In this document: positions 22,387 to 28,017 of the stretch, one piece after another
How the letters are laid out: every line of letters starts with the position of its first letter
How positions within the stretch are numbered: the first letter of the stretch is position 1
Virus record (IMG/VR): IMGVR_UViG_3300046517_001799
Span: 1 to 31,052 of that record
Reading direction: 5' to 3' (one strand)
DNA: 31,052 nucleotides
Source: a virus
Program-made: the position numbers and the translations under genes
Notes under the pieces: generated by a model
The model's database searches: none
What the model saw: the letters and a program-made list of their open reading frames with translations, nothing else
Told to the model about the DNA's origin: nothing

Positions 22387-22434
22387 CGGGGCCTGATGGG
22401 CGCTCTTGAAGCGGGCACGCGCTCCCAGGCCCCG
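22387..22434 (-). other. Intercistronic inverted repeat after ssb
   Basis: CGGGGCCTG (22387-22395) and CAGGCCCCG (22426-22434) are perfect complements, 9 bp, in the gap between the SSB stop and the next gene. An inner GCGC pairing may lengthen the hairpin. No U-run follows on the leftward strand, so it is more likely an RNA-stability or attenuation element than a terminator. Confidence 0.6.
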
Positions 22435-22445
22435 ACGCGATTGCT

Positions 22446-22889
22446 CTAGAACGGGATGTCGTCGTCGGCGCCCGGCGCGCCGGAGGAGACCGGCGCCGCT
22501 GGTCCAGCCGGCTCCTCATCGAACGGGTTGTCGTAGGCGCTCTTGGTCGCCGGCTTGGCTCCCGGCGTCGAGAGGAAGATCACGGTGAAGGCGTTCACGT
22601 TCCACGCGCGGTGCTTGACGCCGTCCTTCTCGTACTCGCGCGACTGGAGCTTGCCCTCGACGTAGACGCGCGAGCCCTTGGCGAGGTGCTTTGCGCACGC
22701 CTCGGCCGACTTGGTCCACACCGAGATGTTGTGCCACTCGGTGCGCTCTTGGGTCTCGCCGTTCGCGTCGGTCCACTTCTCGGAGGTGGCGATCGAGAAG
22801 TTGCAGAACGGCTTCCCGCCCTGCGTGTGCTTCAGTTCGGGATCCTTCCCGAGGTTCCCGATCAGGCAGATTTTGTTGAGCGAGGACAC
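22446..22889 (-). CDS. ssb: Single-stranded DNA-binding protein
   Basis: The start is GTG 22889, overlapping the TAG of the ATPase gene by 1 base; 147 residues. The OB fold begins LNKICLIGNLGKDPELKHT and continues with FSIATSEKW, TEWHNISVWTKSAEACAKHL and GSRVYVEGKLQSREYE, all typical of bacterial/phage SSB. The Pro/Ala-rich linker ends in DDDIPF, the conserved tip that recruits repair and replication partners. The linker is short. It is paired with the Sak4-like ATPase upstream, a common phage recombination pairing. Confidence 0.95.
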   Translation of the reverse strand: MSSLNKICLIGNLGKDPELKHTQGGKPFCNFSIATSEKWTDANGETQERTEWHNISVWTKSAEACAKHLAKGSRVYVEGKLQSREYEKDGVKHRAWNVNAFTVIFLSTPGAKPATKSAYDNPFDEEPAGPAAPVSSGAPGADDDIPF

Positions 22890-24307
22890 TAGACGGCCGC
22901 CTTCTGGTTGATGGTGGAGTGGACCTTCACGAGCTCCTCGTCGGTGAGGTCGGAGACGCCGATCACGTCGCGCCCGGTCGCGTCCCAGAGGTGCTGCATC
23001 GCGGCCTGCGACTTGGTGTATTTGCCGTTCAGGTACTGCTCGATGCCGCGCCGCATCCGCTTGCGCGTCACCTCGTCCAGCGGCTTGACGACCGAGACCT
23101 CGGCCCCGGCGTCCGTGCCGGGGTCGGTGTGGCCGTTGCTCGCATGCGCTCCGGGAGCGGCCGGCGTCGGGTCGGGCGTGGGGTCGACCACGAGCCCCTC
23201 CGCGTCGGCCGCCTTCTTCTTCTCGCGCGACTTGGCGACCGCCGCCTCGACCTTCGCGAGCCCTGAGCGCAGGTGCTCGAGCTTCGACACCGTCACCTCG
23301 CGCCACGAGAGCGTGCCGAAGCAGCTCTCCAGCAGCCCCTGGCGGTAGCTCTTCTCCTGCGCCGTCTGGCCCGGAGCGGCCTTGCGGATCGTCTCCTCGA
23401 TCTTCTCGAGCAGGATCTCGCGGGCGAGCTTCTGCTTGTCGGCGCTGGCGTCGTCGTCGAAGAGCGAGCTGTCGTCACCCTCGGGCTCGGCCCCCGGGGT
23501 CGCTGCGACCGGGTTCGTGAGCAGGTAGTCGAACACGGGCGCGAACTCGACGCCGGTCGGGTTCTTGAGCGTCTTCCCATCGAGCAGCCCCGAGCGGTCC
23601 TTCAGCACCGTGCAGGTGCGATAGACCTTCTTCTCGTCCTCGAGCAGCTCCTCGAAGCGCTCCATGTGGAGCACGATGTCCGGCTCGTAGGCGGTCTCGC
23701 CGTCGACCTTCATCTTCACGCCGGACTTATAGATCTCGATCTTCTTCTTGCCCGTGCGCTCGTCGGTCGTCTCGGTCGAGTCGTACTCGTAGCCGGCGCG
23801 CCCGGTGAAGAGGATGTCGACGCGCGAGCGCACGAACCGCGACGAGAACTCGTCCTTCCAGCGCGGCTTGAGGATCCCCCAGTCCAACATCTCCAGCCGC
23901 GTGCGGTTCTTGGAGCGCTTGTAGACCTCGACGAAGTTCTCGTAGATGTGGGTGAGCGAGTCGAGCATCAGGATCGGCGCGTAGCCCGACTCGCAGAGGT
24001 CGATCGCGCGGATCACGTCGGTCAGCGACCGCGTCTCCTTGACCATGAGCTCGATGCCGGCGCCCTCGAAGACGCGGCGCAGGAAGCCGCTCGACTTCTC
24101 GGTGTCGATCATGGCGACCCGCATCGGGGTCGTGTCGTCCAGGCGCTTCCGCTGCTTCAGGAGCTCAGCGGCGATCTGCGACAGCGTGAACGTCTTGCCG
24201 GTGCCGGCGAAGCCCTGCGCTGCGACCTTCAGGTATGGCTTGATGTTGGCCGCTGGACTGAAGAAGTCAGTCGGCGCGGCTGCTGCGGTGTTCGGGGCGG
24301 TGCTCAT
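22889..24307 (-). CDS. Sak4-like RecA-fold ATPase (single-strand annealing recombinase)
   Basis: ATG 24307 follows AAGGAG with 8 bases between; 472 residues. An AAA_24-type RecA core has Walker A GFAGTGKT at 32-39 and Walker B PILMLDS (D116), with RVDILFTGRAGYEY as a later core strand. Sak4-like proteins of this type promote annealing together with SSB, which is encoded next. The C-terminal 180 residues are an addition: a helical region (KQKLAREILLEKIEETIRKA), a Pro/Ala linker, and a terminal helical domain (KRMRRGIEQYLNGKYTKSQA), perhaps for DNA or partner binding. It is about twice the length of minimal Sak4. Confidence 0.8.
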   Translation of the reverse strand: MSTAPNTAAAAPTDFFSPAANIKPYLKVAAQGFAGTGKTFTLSQIAAELLKQRKRLDDTTPMRVAMIDTEKSSGFLRRVFEGAGIELMVKETRSLTDVIRAIDLCESGYAPILMLDSLTHIYENFVEVYKRSKNRTRLEMLDWGILKPRWKDEFSSRFVRSRVDILFTGRAGYEYDSTETTDERTGKKKIEIYKSGVKMKVDGETAYEPDIVLHMERFEELLEDEKKVYRTCTVLKDRSGLLDGKTLKNPTGVEFAPVFDYLLTNPVAATPGAEPEGDDSSLFDDDASADKQKLAREILLEKIEETIRKAAPGQTAQEKSYRQGLLESCFGTLSWREVTVSKLEHLRSGLAKVEAAVAKSREKKKAADAEGLVVDPTPDPTPAAPGAHASNGHTDPGTDAGAEVSVVKPLDEVTRKRMRRGIEQYLNGKYTKSQAAMQHLWDATGRDVIGVSDLTDEELVKVHSTINQKAAV

Positions 24308-24369
24308 CGTTTCGTCTCCTTCGTTTTAGCGCCAGGGGAGGAGCTGTGGGTGGTGCGGCGTTTCGTTTT

Positions 24370-24442
24370 GGTGCCCCGGTGGGCCTCACCCACCGTCGCT
24401 GGCGGGCTCGCCCGGCCGCCCCGATATGCGGCCCGGGGCACC
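24370..24442 (-). other. Leader inverted repeats upstream of the Sak4-like gene
   Basis: GGTGCCCCGG (24370-24379) and CCGGGGCACC (24433-24442) are perfect complements, 10 bp. A second hairpin, GGTGGG (24378-24383) with CCCACC (24389-24394), overlaps the first by two bases, so the two structures compete. They occupy most of the 139-base gap before the ATPase gene. I see no coding frame of quality in this gap. Role inferred as post-transcriptional control. Confidence 0.55.
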
Positions 24443-24446
24443 GATG

Positions 24447-24644
24447 TCAGGCTCTCGGGCGGGCGCGCTCGCGGCGCCAGGCGATGCGGATGTCGCCGAG
24501 CAGCTCGGCCACGGCGACCTTGGCCTCGGGGGATGCGAGCGGCGCGACATCGAACGGCACGTAGAACTCCTCCTCGCGCGCGGTCCGGTAGCGCTTCTCC
24601 TTGGCGAGCCGCTCGAGCCATGCCTGGAAGCTGTGAAGGTTCAT
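24447..24644 (-). CDS. Small unknown helical protein
   Basis: The 65-residue product starts at ATG 24644, preceded by GGAGG at 7 bases and in an ATGA overlap with the upstream gene. It begins MNLHSFQAWLERLAKEKRYR, has a short VPFDVAPLASPEAKVAVAEL segment, and ends in an Arg-rich helix. No family recognised. It precedes a structured leader and the Sak4-like gene. Confidence 0.75.
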   Translation of the reverse strand: MNLHSFQAWLERLAKEKRYRTAREEEFYVPFDVAPLASPEAKVAVAELLGDIRIAWRRERARPRA

Positions 24645-24811
24645 CGTGAGCCTCCGAAGAGAGAGAGGGCGTCGTGGCCGGCCAGCCGGTCGGCGAGGCA
24701 GCCGGCAAGCCGGTGGAGCTGGCGGAAGCGGGCCTCAGAGCGCACCGTGAAGAGCCGCTGCATGGCGTTGAAGTAGGCGCGCTCGACTCGCGCGTATTCG
24801 CCGCGGCTCAC
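24641..24811 (-). CDS. Small Arg-rich helical protein (56 residues)
   Basis: A frame too short for usual calling starts at GTG 24811 in a GTGA overlap and stops at TGA 24641-24643 in an ATGA overlap. It reads VSRGEYARVERAYFNAMQRL and continues with a second amphipathic helix (ARFRQLHRLAGCLADRLAG). The perfect coupling at both ends and helical periodicity support it. Function unknown. Confidence 0.65.
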   Translation of the reverse strand: MSRGEYARVERAYFNAMQRLFTVRSEARFRQLHRLAGCLADRLAGHDALSLFGGSR

Positions 24812-24930
24812 GGCCGCACCATCAATGCGAGGAGCGCGCGAGTGGGGACGAGCGACAGGTAGCAGAGCGCTCCGATCGCGCCGCCGATGAGCGTGTAATA
24901 GACGAATCGCGCGAGGTCGCGGAGGTTCAC
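24808..24930 (-). CDS. Small membrane protein (40 residues)
   Basis: GTG 24930 overlaps the upstream stop (GTGA) and the TGA at 24808-24810 overlaps the next start (GTGA). The product begins VNLRDLARFVYYTLIGGAIG, followed by ALCYLSLVPTRALLALM: one, perhaps two, hydrophobic helices after a short amphipathic start. It lies in the early operon, away from the lysis genes. Function unknown; membrane recruitment or host takeover peptides of this size are common in phages. Confidence 0.65.
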   Translation of the reverse strand: MNLRDLARFVYYTLIGGAIGALCYLSLVPTRALLALMVRP

Positions 24931-25313
24931 AGCGCGCCCCGCTTCCGCAGCAGCTCTTCAGCGCGGTGCCGCGCGCACGGGCCCGTGTGCCAGCGGTCCG
25001 GCGTGACGCCGTGCGTGCAGACGCGGCAGCCGGGGACGGCGAAGATCCCTTCCTCGCGGTTGGACTCCTCGTCGTCCATCTGCTTCAGGAGGTCGCGGAG
25101 CGCTGCCTCCAGCTCGCGCGCGTTGCCCTGCATGGCGACGATCGTCTCGGCGTTGATGCGCGCGGAGAGCTCGGCGTCGGTAGGCGCGATGAAGCCGCAG
25201 AACTGGCAGCGGGTGCCAGGCGCCAGTAGATCGTGGCCGCTATGGCCGGTGTTGAGATAACAGTCCCGCGGCGTGTTCGCGCGGGTCGGTACTGCGTGCG
25301 TGGTATCGGCCAC
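24927..25313 (-). CDS. Zinc-motif protein of the early operon
   Basis: GTG 25313 follows AAGGAG with 8 bases between; 128 residues. It has a first zinc motif (CQFCGFIAP with upstream His residues in NTGHSGHDL), a helical middle (ARELEAALRDLLKQMDDEE) and a second cluster (GCRVCTHGVTPDRWHTGPCA). Two zinc sites around a coiled helix suggest a nucleic-acid or protein-binding adaptor. No family assigned. Its leader holds a promoter-like sequence overlapped by a palindrome. Confidence 0.75.
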   Translation of the reverse strand: MADTTHAVPTRANTPRDCYLNTGHSGHDLLAPGTRCQFCGFIAPTDAELSARINAETIVAMQGNARELEAALRDLLKQMDDEESNREEGIFAVPGCRVCTHGVTPDRWHTGPCARHRAEELLRKRGAL

Positions 25314-25383
25314 GGTCGCACTCCTTGGTTGTGACCGTGGAGTGCAGACTGCAAGGCCGAGCGTCTAAGTCGTTATGAAATAG

Positions 25384-25399
25384 AGTCAAGAATCTTGAC
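25384..25399 (-). promoter_or_regulatory. Palindromic operator candidate over a -35 element
   Basis: GTCAAGAATCTTGAC (25385-25399) is a perfect 15-base palindrome with a single central base. On the leftward strand it ends in TTGACT (25389-25384), a strong -35. The matching -10 (TAGACG, 16 bases on) is weak. The arrangement is that of a repressible early promoter for the gene at 25313. The XRE protein encoded at 26360 is the obvious candidate binder, but this is inferred. Confidence 0.5.
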
Positions 25400-25434
25400 A
25401 GAAACTCGACTCCGGAGACCTAGAACGCTGCGTC

Positions 25435-25785
25435 CTATGCAGCCCGCCTCCACAGGTCCAGTTGCGTGCTGCGAGAGAGCAGTGTCGCCTCGTCCCTGGG
25501 CGAGGGAAGTGAATCGGCGATGATCAGGCGGGCGCGGGCGATGGCCTTTGCTTCGACGCTGGCGTAGTGAGGTTGACCGCCTTCATGGCGTTCAACGAGG
25601 TCGGCCAGCTCCCCAAGCGCATTGATGGCATCGCGAGCGACTGCGAACTCGAACAGGCGGTAGATGAGCCGCACCTCGTCGGGATCCTCCCAAACCACGC
25701 GGCCCTGGTCGTCCGTGACCACGATGCGAGCCTCGTGGGTCGAGACCCGCAGTGCGTCCTTCTGCCGGTTCGTGAACTTCGCCAC
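25435..25785 (-). CDS. First gene of the early operon, unknown function
   Basis: GTG 25785 follows AAGGAG with 6 bases between; 116 residues. The N-terminal half is beta-rich (EARIVVTDDQGRVVWEDPDE), then helical (RLIYRLFEFAVARDAINALG, ELADLVERHEGG, EAKAIARARLIIADSL). It is preceded by the best promoter in the window. No family recognised. Confidence 0.75.
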   Translation of the reverse strand: MAKFTNRQKDALRVSTHEARIVVTDDQGRVVWEDPDEVRLIYRLFEFAVARDAINALGELADLVERHEGGQPHYASVEAKAIARARLIIADSLPSPRDEATLLSRSTQLDLWRRAA

Positions 25786-25828
25786 TTCGACTCCTTCACG
25801 GCCCCGCGTTTTCAGGCGCGGTGCGCGC

Positions 25829-25857
25829 AAGATAGGGGATGATGGAGAGCAAGTCAA
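25829..25857 (-). promoter_or_regulatory. Sigma70-like leftward promoter
   Basis: On the leftward strand TTGACT (25857-25852) and TATCTT (25834-25829) are separated by exactly 17 bases. The nearest start downstream is GTG 25785. This is the best match to a housekeeping promoter in the window and probably drives the early/replication operon. Confidence 0.65.
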
Positions 25858-25860
25858 CAC

Positions 25861-26046
25861 TCATTTTTGCGTCAGGAAACCCCTCGGGACTGGCGCATAC
25901 ACGGCAAGTAGTGTGCCATTGGGCATTCGTCCGCGGGGCGAATAGCGATGCAGGCTGCCGTCTCCTGCCACGGCATCGACCCATTCCAAAGCAGAGCGGC
26001 CCGTGGGGAGCAGATAGCCTCCGCACGGGCCGCCCTGAAGCAGAAT
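25861..26046 (-). CDS. Possible second 'GGPxxG' small protein, start unresolved
   Basis: A frame ending at TGA 25861-25863 is protein-like from about 26046: ILLQGGPCGGYLLPTGRSAL, then DGSLHRYSPRGRMPNG and TLLAVYAPVPRGFL. The early GGPxxG and the later HRY/VY strands recall the small protein at 11235. No ATG, GTG or TTG is in frame nearby; ATT at 26046 or CTG at 26043 would have to be used, or ribosomes would have to shift from the end of the regulator gene 9 bases upstream. A start lost by sequencing error is also possible. Confidence 0.4.
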   Translation of the reverse strand: MLLQGGPCGGYLLPTGRSALEWVDAVAGDGSLHRYSPRGRMPNGTLLAVYAPVPRGFLTQK

Positions 26047-26054
26047 CCGTCGCT

Positions 26055-26360
26055 CTACGCCGAGCGTCTCCTCGGCGGTCTCAGCACCGCGAGCTGCTCC
26101 ATGATCTCTCGCTGCTCGACCTGAAGGTGGCTCTTGCGCCCCTCGAGGTAGGCCGCGACCACCTGCTCCTTGCGGAAGCCGAGCTGCCGGGCGATCTCCG
26201 CGAGGAACTCCTCCGATGCCCGAGCGCGTCCCGACTCGACCGAGTTGAGACGCTGCACTCGGACCCCGAGCCGCTTCGCCAAGTCGAGAAGGCGTGGGCA
26301 GTTCGAGGACCGTCTGAGCATCGCAAGCGGGCTCTTGAGCACGGGACGCAGTATACACAT
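26055..26360 (-). CDS. XRE-family helix-turn-helix regulator
   Basis: The 101-residue product starts at ATG 26360 with GGAGGT two bases upstream (tight spacing). The HTH_XRE core is LLDLAKRLGVRVQRLNSVES followed by GRARASEEFLAEIARQLGF, the standard five-helix arrangement with 'S-x-E-x-G-R' after the recognition helix. The tail is a charged helix (QVEQREIMEQLAVLRPP). It is small for a phage repressor and lacks a peptidase domain, so it is nearer to Cro-like or anti-toxin-type regulators. A TTGCGG-N16-TATACT promoter-like sequence overlaps the start region; if used, a downstream start (GTG 26342 or ATG 26321) would apply. Confidence 0.75.
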   Translation of the reverse strand: MCILRPVLKSPLAMLRRSSNCPRLLDLAKRLGVRVQRLNSVESGRARASEEFLAEIARQLGFRKEQVVAAYLEGRKSHLQVEQREIMEQLAVLRPPRRRSA

Positions 26361-26438
26361 TTACCTCCGAGCCGCAACGCGAGATGCGCCTTTTTTACCA
26401 TCGGCCATCCCGCGTCGCGGCTTGAGCTTCCGCGCCCT
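26361..26438. other. Gap between regulator and helical-protein gene
   Basis: A 78-base gap with a run of T at 26391-26396 on the plus strand and no strong hairpin. On the leftward strand TTGCGG-N16-TATACT spans from here into the 5' end of the regulator frame and may be its promoter. Confidence 0.35.
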
Positions 26439-26705
26439 TCAGCCGACGAAGTCGACCGGCTTGTGGACCCGCGGCCCCTGGAACTTCTCGAAGATGGCCT
26501 GCACCTCGGCGAGCACGTCCGCCGCCTTGGCCGGGAAGTCGGTCGAGTCGAGCATCACCTGCAGCTGGTCAGCAGCCGCGGCCGCCTCGGCGGCGAGCTC
26601 TGGGTCGGTCGAGACCGCCGCGAACCGCCGGAGCTCATCGCGCACGGCCTCCGCGGCGTGGCGGATCCCGCCCACGACGCTCGATACAGCGGAGAAGTTG
26701 AGCAC
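26439..26705 (-). CDS. Small helical protein next to the beta-barrel gene
   Basis: The 88-residue product starts at GTG 26705, one base after the upstream stop. It is helical and Ala-rich (VVGGIRHAAEAVRDELRRFA, DPELAAEAAAAADQLQVML), ending in KFQGPRVHKPVDFVG. No membrane segment. It is the last gene of the rightmost block before the regulator. Function unknown; similar short helical proteins are common near phage tail and lysis genes. Confidence 0.7.
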   Translation of the reverse strand: MLNFSAVSSVVGGIRHAAEAVRDELRRFAAVSTDPELAAEAAAAADQLQVMLDSTDFPAKAADVLAEVQAIFEKFQGPRVHKPVDFVG

Positions 26706-26706
26706 G

Positions 26707-27423
26707 TCAGGAGTCCTTTCCCTTGAAGACGGGCACCGAGACCATGACCCGGCTCTCGAAGCTCTGGTCCGAGATCCCCACGTCGCCGGTCAGGCCGAGG
26801 TAGAGGTCGCGCCACAACTGGCGGCCGAGCGCCACGCCGGTCCGCCATTGCGAGCTCGCACCCGGGCCGATGTGCACCCCGTAGCCGAGCGTCAGCGACA
26901 GCGACTCGCGGCCGGCATCGAAGCGCCACCTCGCCTGCGGCTGGATGCGCCCGAGCTTGTTCCGGAAGCCGTAGGAGCCGGGCAGGGCCACCGCCAGGTG
27001 CGAGGCGAGCCCGTAGGAGACGATGCCGCCGACGAAGGCCGTGTTCTCCAGCGAGGGCGCAACGTCGCCCGCGTTCCACTCGGCGCCCGCGGTCGCGGCC
27101 ACGTCGAAGCGCTGGCCGTCGAACAGCGACTTGTCCGCGGGAGCCGGCGGAGCCGTCTGAGCGCTCACGGGCGCGGCCATGCACAGCGCCACGAGAGCGA
27201 CGAGGATGGGCACCGGCTTGAGTGCGACCGGCCCCGAGGGCGGAATCGCAGCCTTCACGGTCTTGCTGATGATGCGGCTGACCACGTAGGTGATGCCGGC
27301 CTTCGCGTAGAAGGCCATCTGCTGGTCGAGCAGCCCGTGGCCGACCAGGTAGTCGATCACCACCGATGCGATGCCGACGTAGAGCTCCGAGCTACGGAGC
27401 GCTGCCCTCCACAACTGCCCCAT
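26707..27423 (-). CDS. Holin-like segment fused to an outer-membrane-type beta-barrel
   Basis: ATG 27423 follows GGGAGGT with 6 bases between; 238 residues. Residues 1-60 (LRSSELYVGIASVVIDYLVG, AFYAKAGITYVVSRIISKTV) look like a phage membrane/holin-type segment. Residues 68-90 then form what reads as an internal signal peptide (PVPILVALVALCMAAPVSA, cut after VSA). The remaining 145 residues alternate strands with Gly/aromatic turns (ARWRFDAGRESLSLTLGYGV, WRDLYLGLTGDVGI) and end FESRVMVSVPVF, typical of an 8-stranded outer-membrane barrel of the Lom/Ail kind. No frame change is seen between the parts. Envelope disruption or surface alteration of the lysogen are both possible. Confidence 0.65.
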   Translation of the reverse strand: MGQLWRAALRSSELYVGIASVVIDYLVGHGLLDQQMAFYAKAGITYVVSRIISKTVKAAIPPSGPVALKPVPILVALVALCMAAPVSAQTAPPAPADKSLFDGQRFDVAATAGAEWNAGDVAPSLENTAFVGGIVSYGLASHLAVALPGSYGFRNKLGRIQPQARWRFDAGRESLSLTLGYGVHIGPGASSQWRTGVALGRQLWRDLYLGLTGDVGISDQSFESRVMVSVPVFKGKDS

Positions 27424-27442
27424 CTCGCACCTCCCTGTGCGG

Positions 27443-27514
27443 TTAGTGATTGCGCTTCAGGAACACGATCTTGAGGAACCCCACGGCCCAGAGCAGGAAC
27501 AGCACCGCGTTCAC
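27443..27514 (-). CDS. Tiny membrane peptide (23 residues)
   Basis: GTG 27514 overlaps the stop of the preceding tiny gene (GTGA); TAA at 27443-27445. The peptide begins VNAVLFLLWAVGFLKIVFLK and ends RNH: a single membrane helix with a basic end. It lies just upstream of the holin-like/beta-barrel gene. Such a peptide could be a pinholin-type or holin partner, but nothing proves it. Confidence 0.5.
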   Translation of the reverse strand: MNAVLFLLWAVGFLKIVFLKRNH

Positions 27515-27597
27515 AGCTTCCCCTTCCGCTTGGCCGACCAGTAGGCCCAGGCGACGATGGCGCAGACGCCGGCGACGACGCCCTCGATGAAGCTCAC
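27511..27597 (-). CDS. Tiny membrane protein (28 residues)
   Basis: GTG 27597 overlaps the stop of the Nmad1 gene (GTGA); ATG 27606 in the same frame is an alternative. The peptide reads VSFIEGVVAGVCAIVAWAYW then a basic end (SAKRKGKL): a Gly/Ala-rich membrane helix with positive residues after it. It is coupled to the next tiny membrane gene. Holin-like in appearance; function unproven. Confidence 0.55.
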   Translation of the reverse strand: MSFIEGVVAGVCAIVAWAYWSAKRKGKL

Positions 27598-28004
27598 GGC
27601 TGCCATCCCGGCCACTGGCCGGCGACGCAGAGGTGGATCATCAGCGCGTAGTTGGCGAGGTCGGAGCAGGTGTCGGCGAGCGTCTCGTCGGCGAAGTCGG
27701 CGGCCTTGTCGTCGCGCTTCGTCGCGAGCGTGCGCTCGAGCCGCGCCAGCTTGTCGTCCATGCGCACCAGGATCCCGGCCGGCCCGCGGCGCGCGATGTT
27801 GCCGCTGCCGTACTTTCGCTGGCGTTCCTTGAAGATCTCGAAGCAGCGGGCGAACCGCGCTGCCATCTGCCGCTCGAGCTCGGGCTCGCCGCTCGAGCCA
27901 TCGCAGCGCAGGACCACGTCCCGGCACGCCTCGACCTCGACTCCCGGAACCTCGGGCGCGTGGTAGCTGGGTGCAGCATCGAAGAGCTTGTTGGGGCCAT
28001 CCAT
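27594..28004 (-). CDS. Nmad1/DUF1599-like nucleotide protein
   Basis: ATG 28004 follows AAGGAGAA with 6 bases between; 136 residues. The core FEIFKERQRKYGSGNIARRG, AGILVRMDDKLARLERTL and ETLADTCSDLANYALMIHL match the DUF1599 pattern (K-YG--NI---G--GILVR--DK--RL ... DT--DLANYA), named nucleotide-modification-associated domain 1. The fold is all-alpha and related to NTP pyrophosphohydrolases. It may act on modified or unwanted nucleotides. It sits between the beta-helix gene and two tiny membrane genes, away from the MazG-like gene. Confidence 0.75.
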   Translation of the reverse strand: MDGPNKLFDAAPSYHAPEVPGVEVEACRDVVLRCDGSSGEPELERQMAARFARCFEIFKERQRKYGSGNIARRGPAGILVRMDDKLARLERTLATKRDDKAADFADETLADTCSDLANYALMIHLCVAGQWPGWQP

Positions 28005-28017
28005 GGCGTTTCTCCTT

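Noticed and set aside
24304-24446. Basic C-terminal frame before the Sak4-like gene (ending at 24304)
   Set aside because: It ends in an ATGA overlap but has no ribosome site and reads as low-complexity Lys/Thr; the hairpins explain the stretch better.
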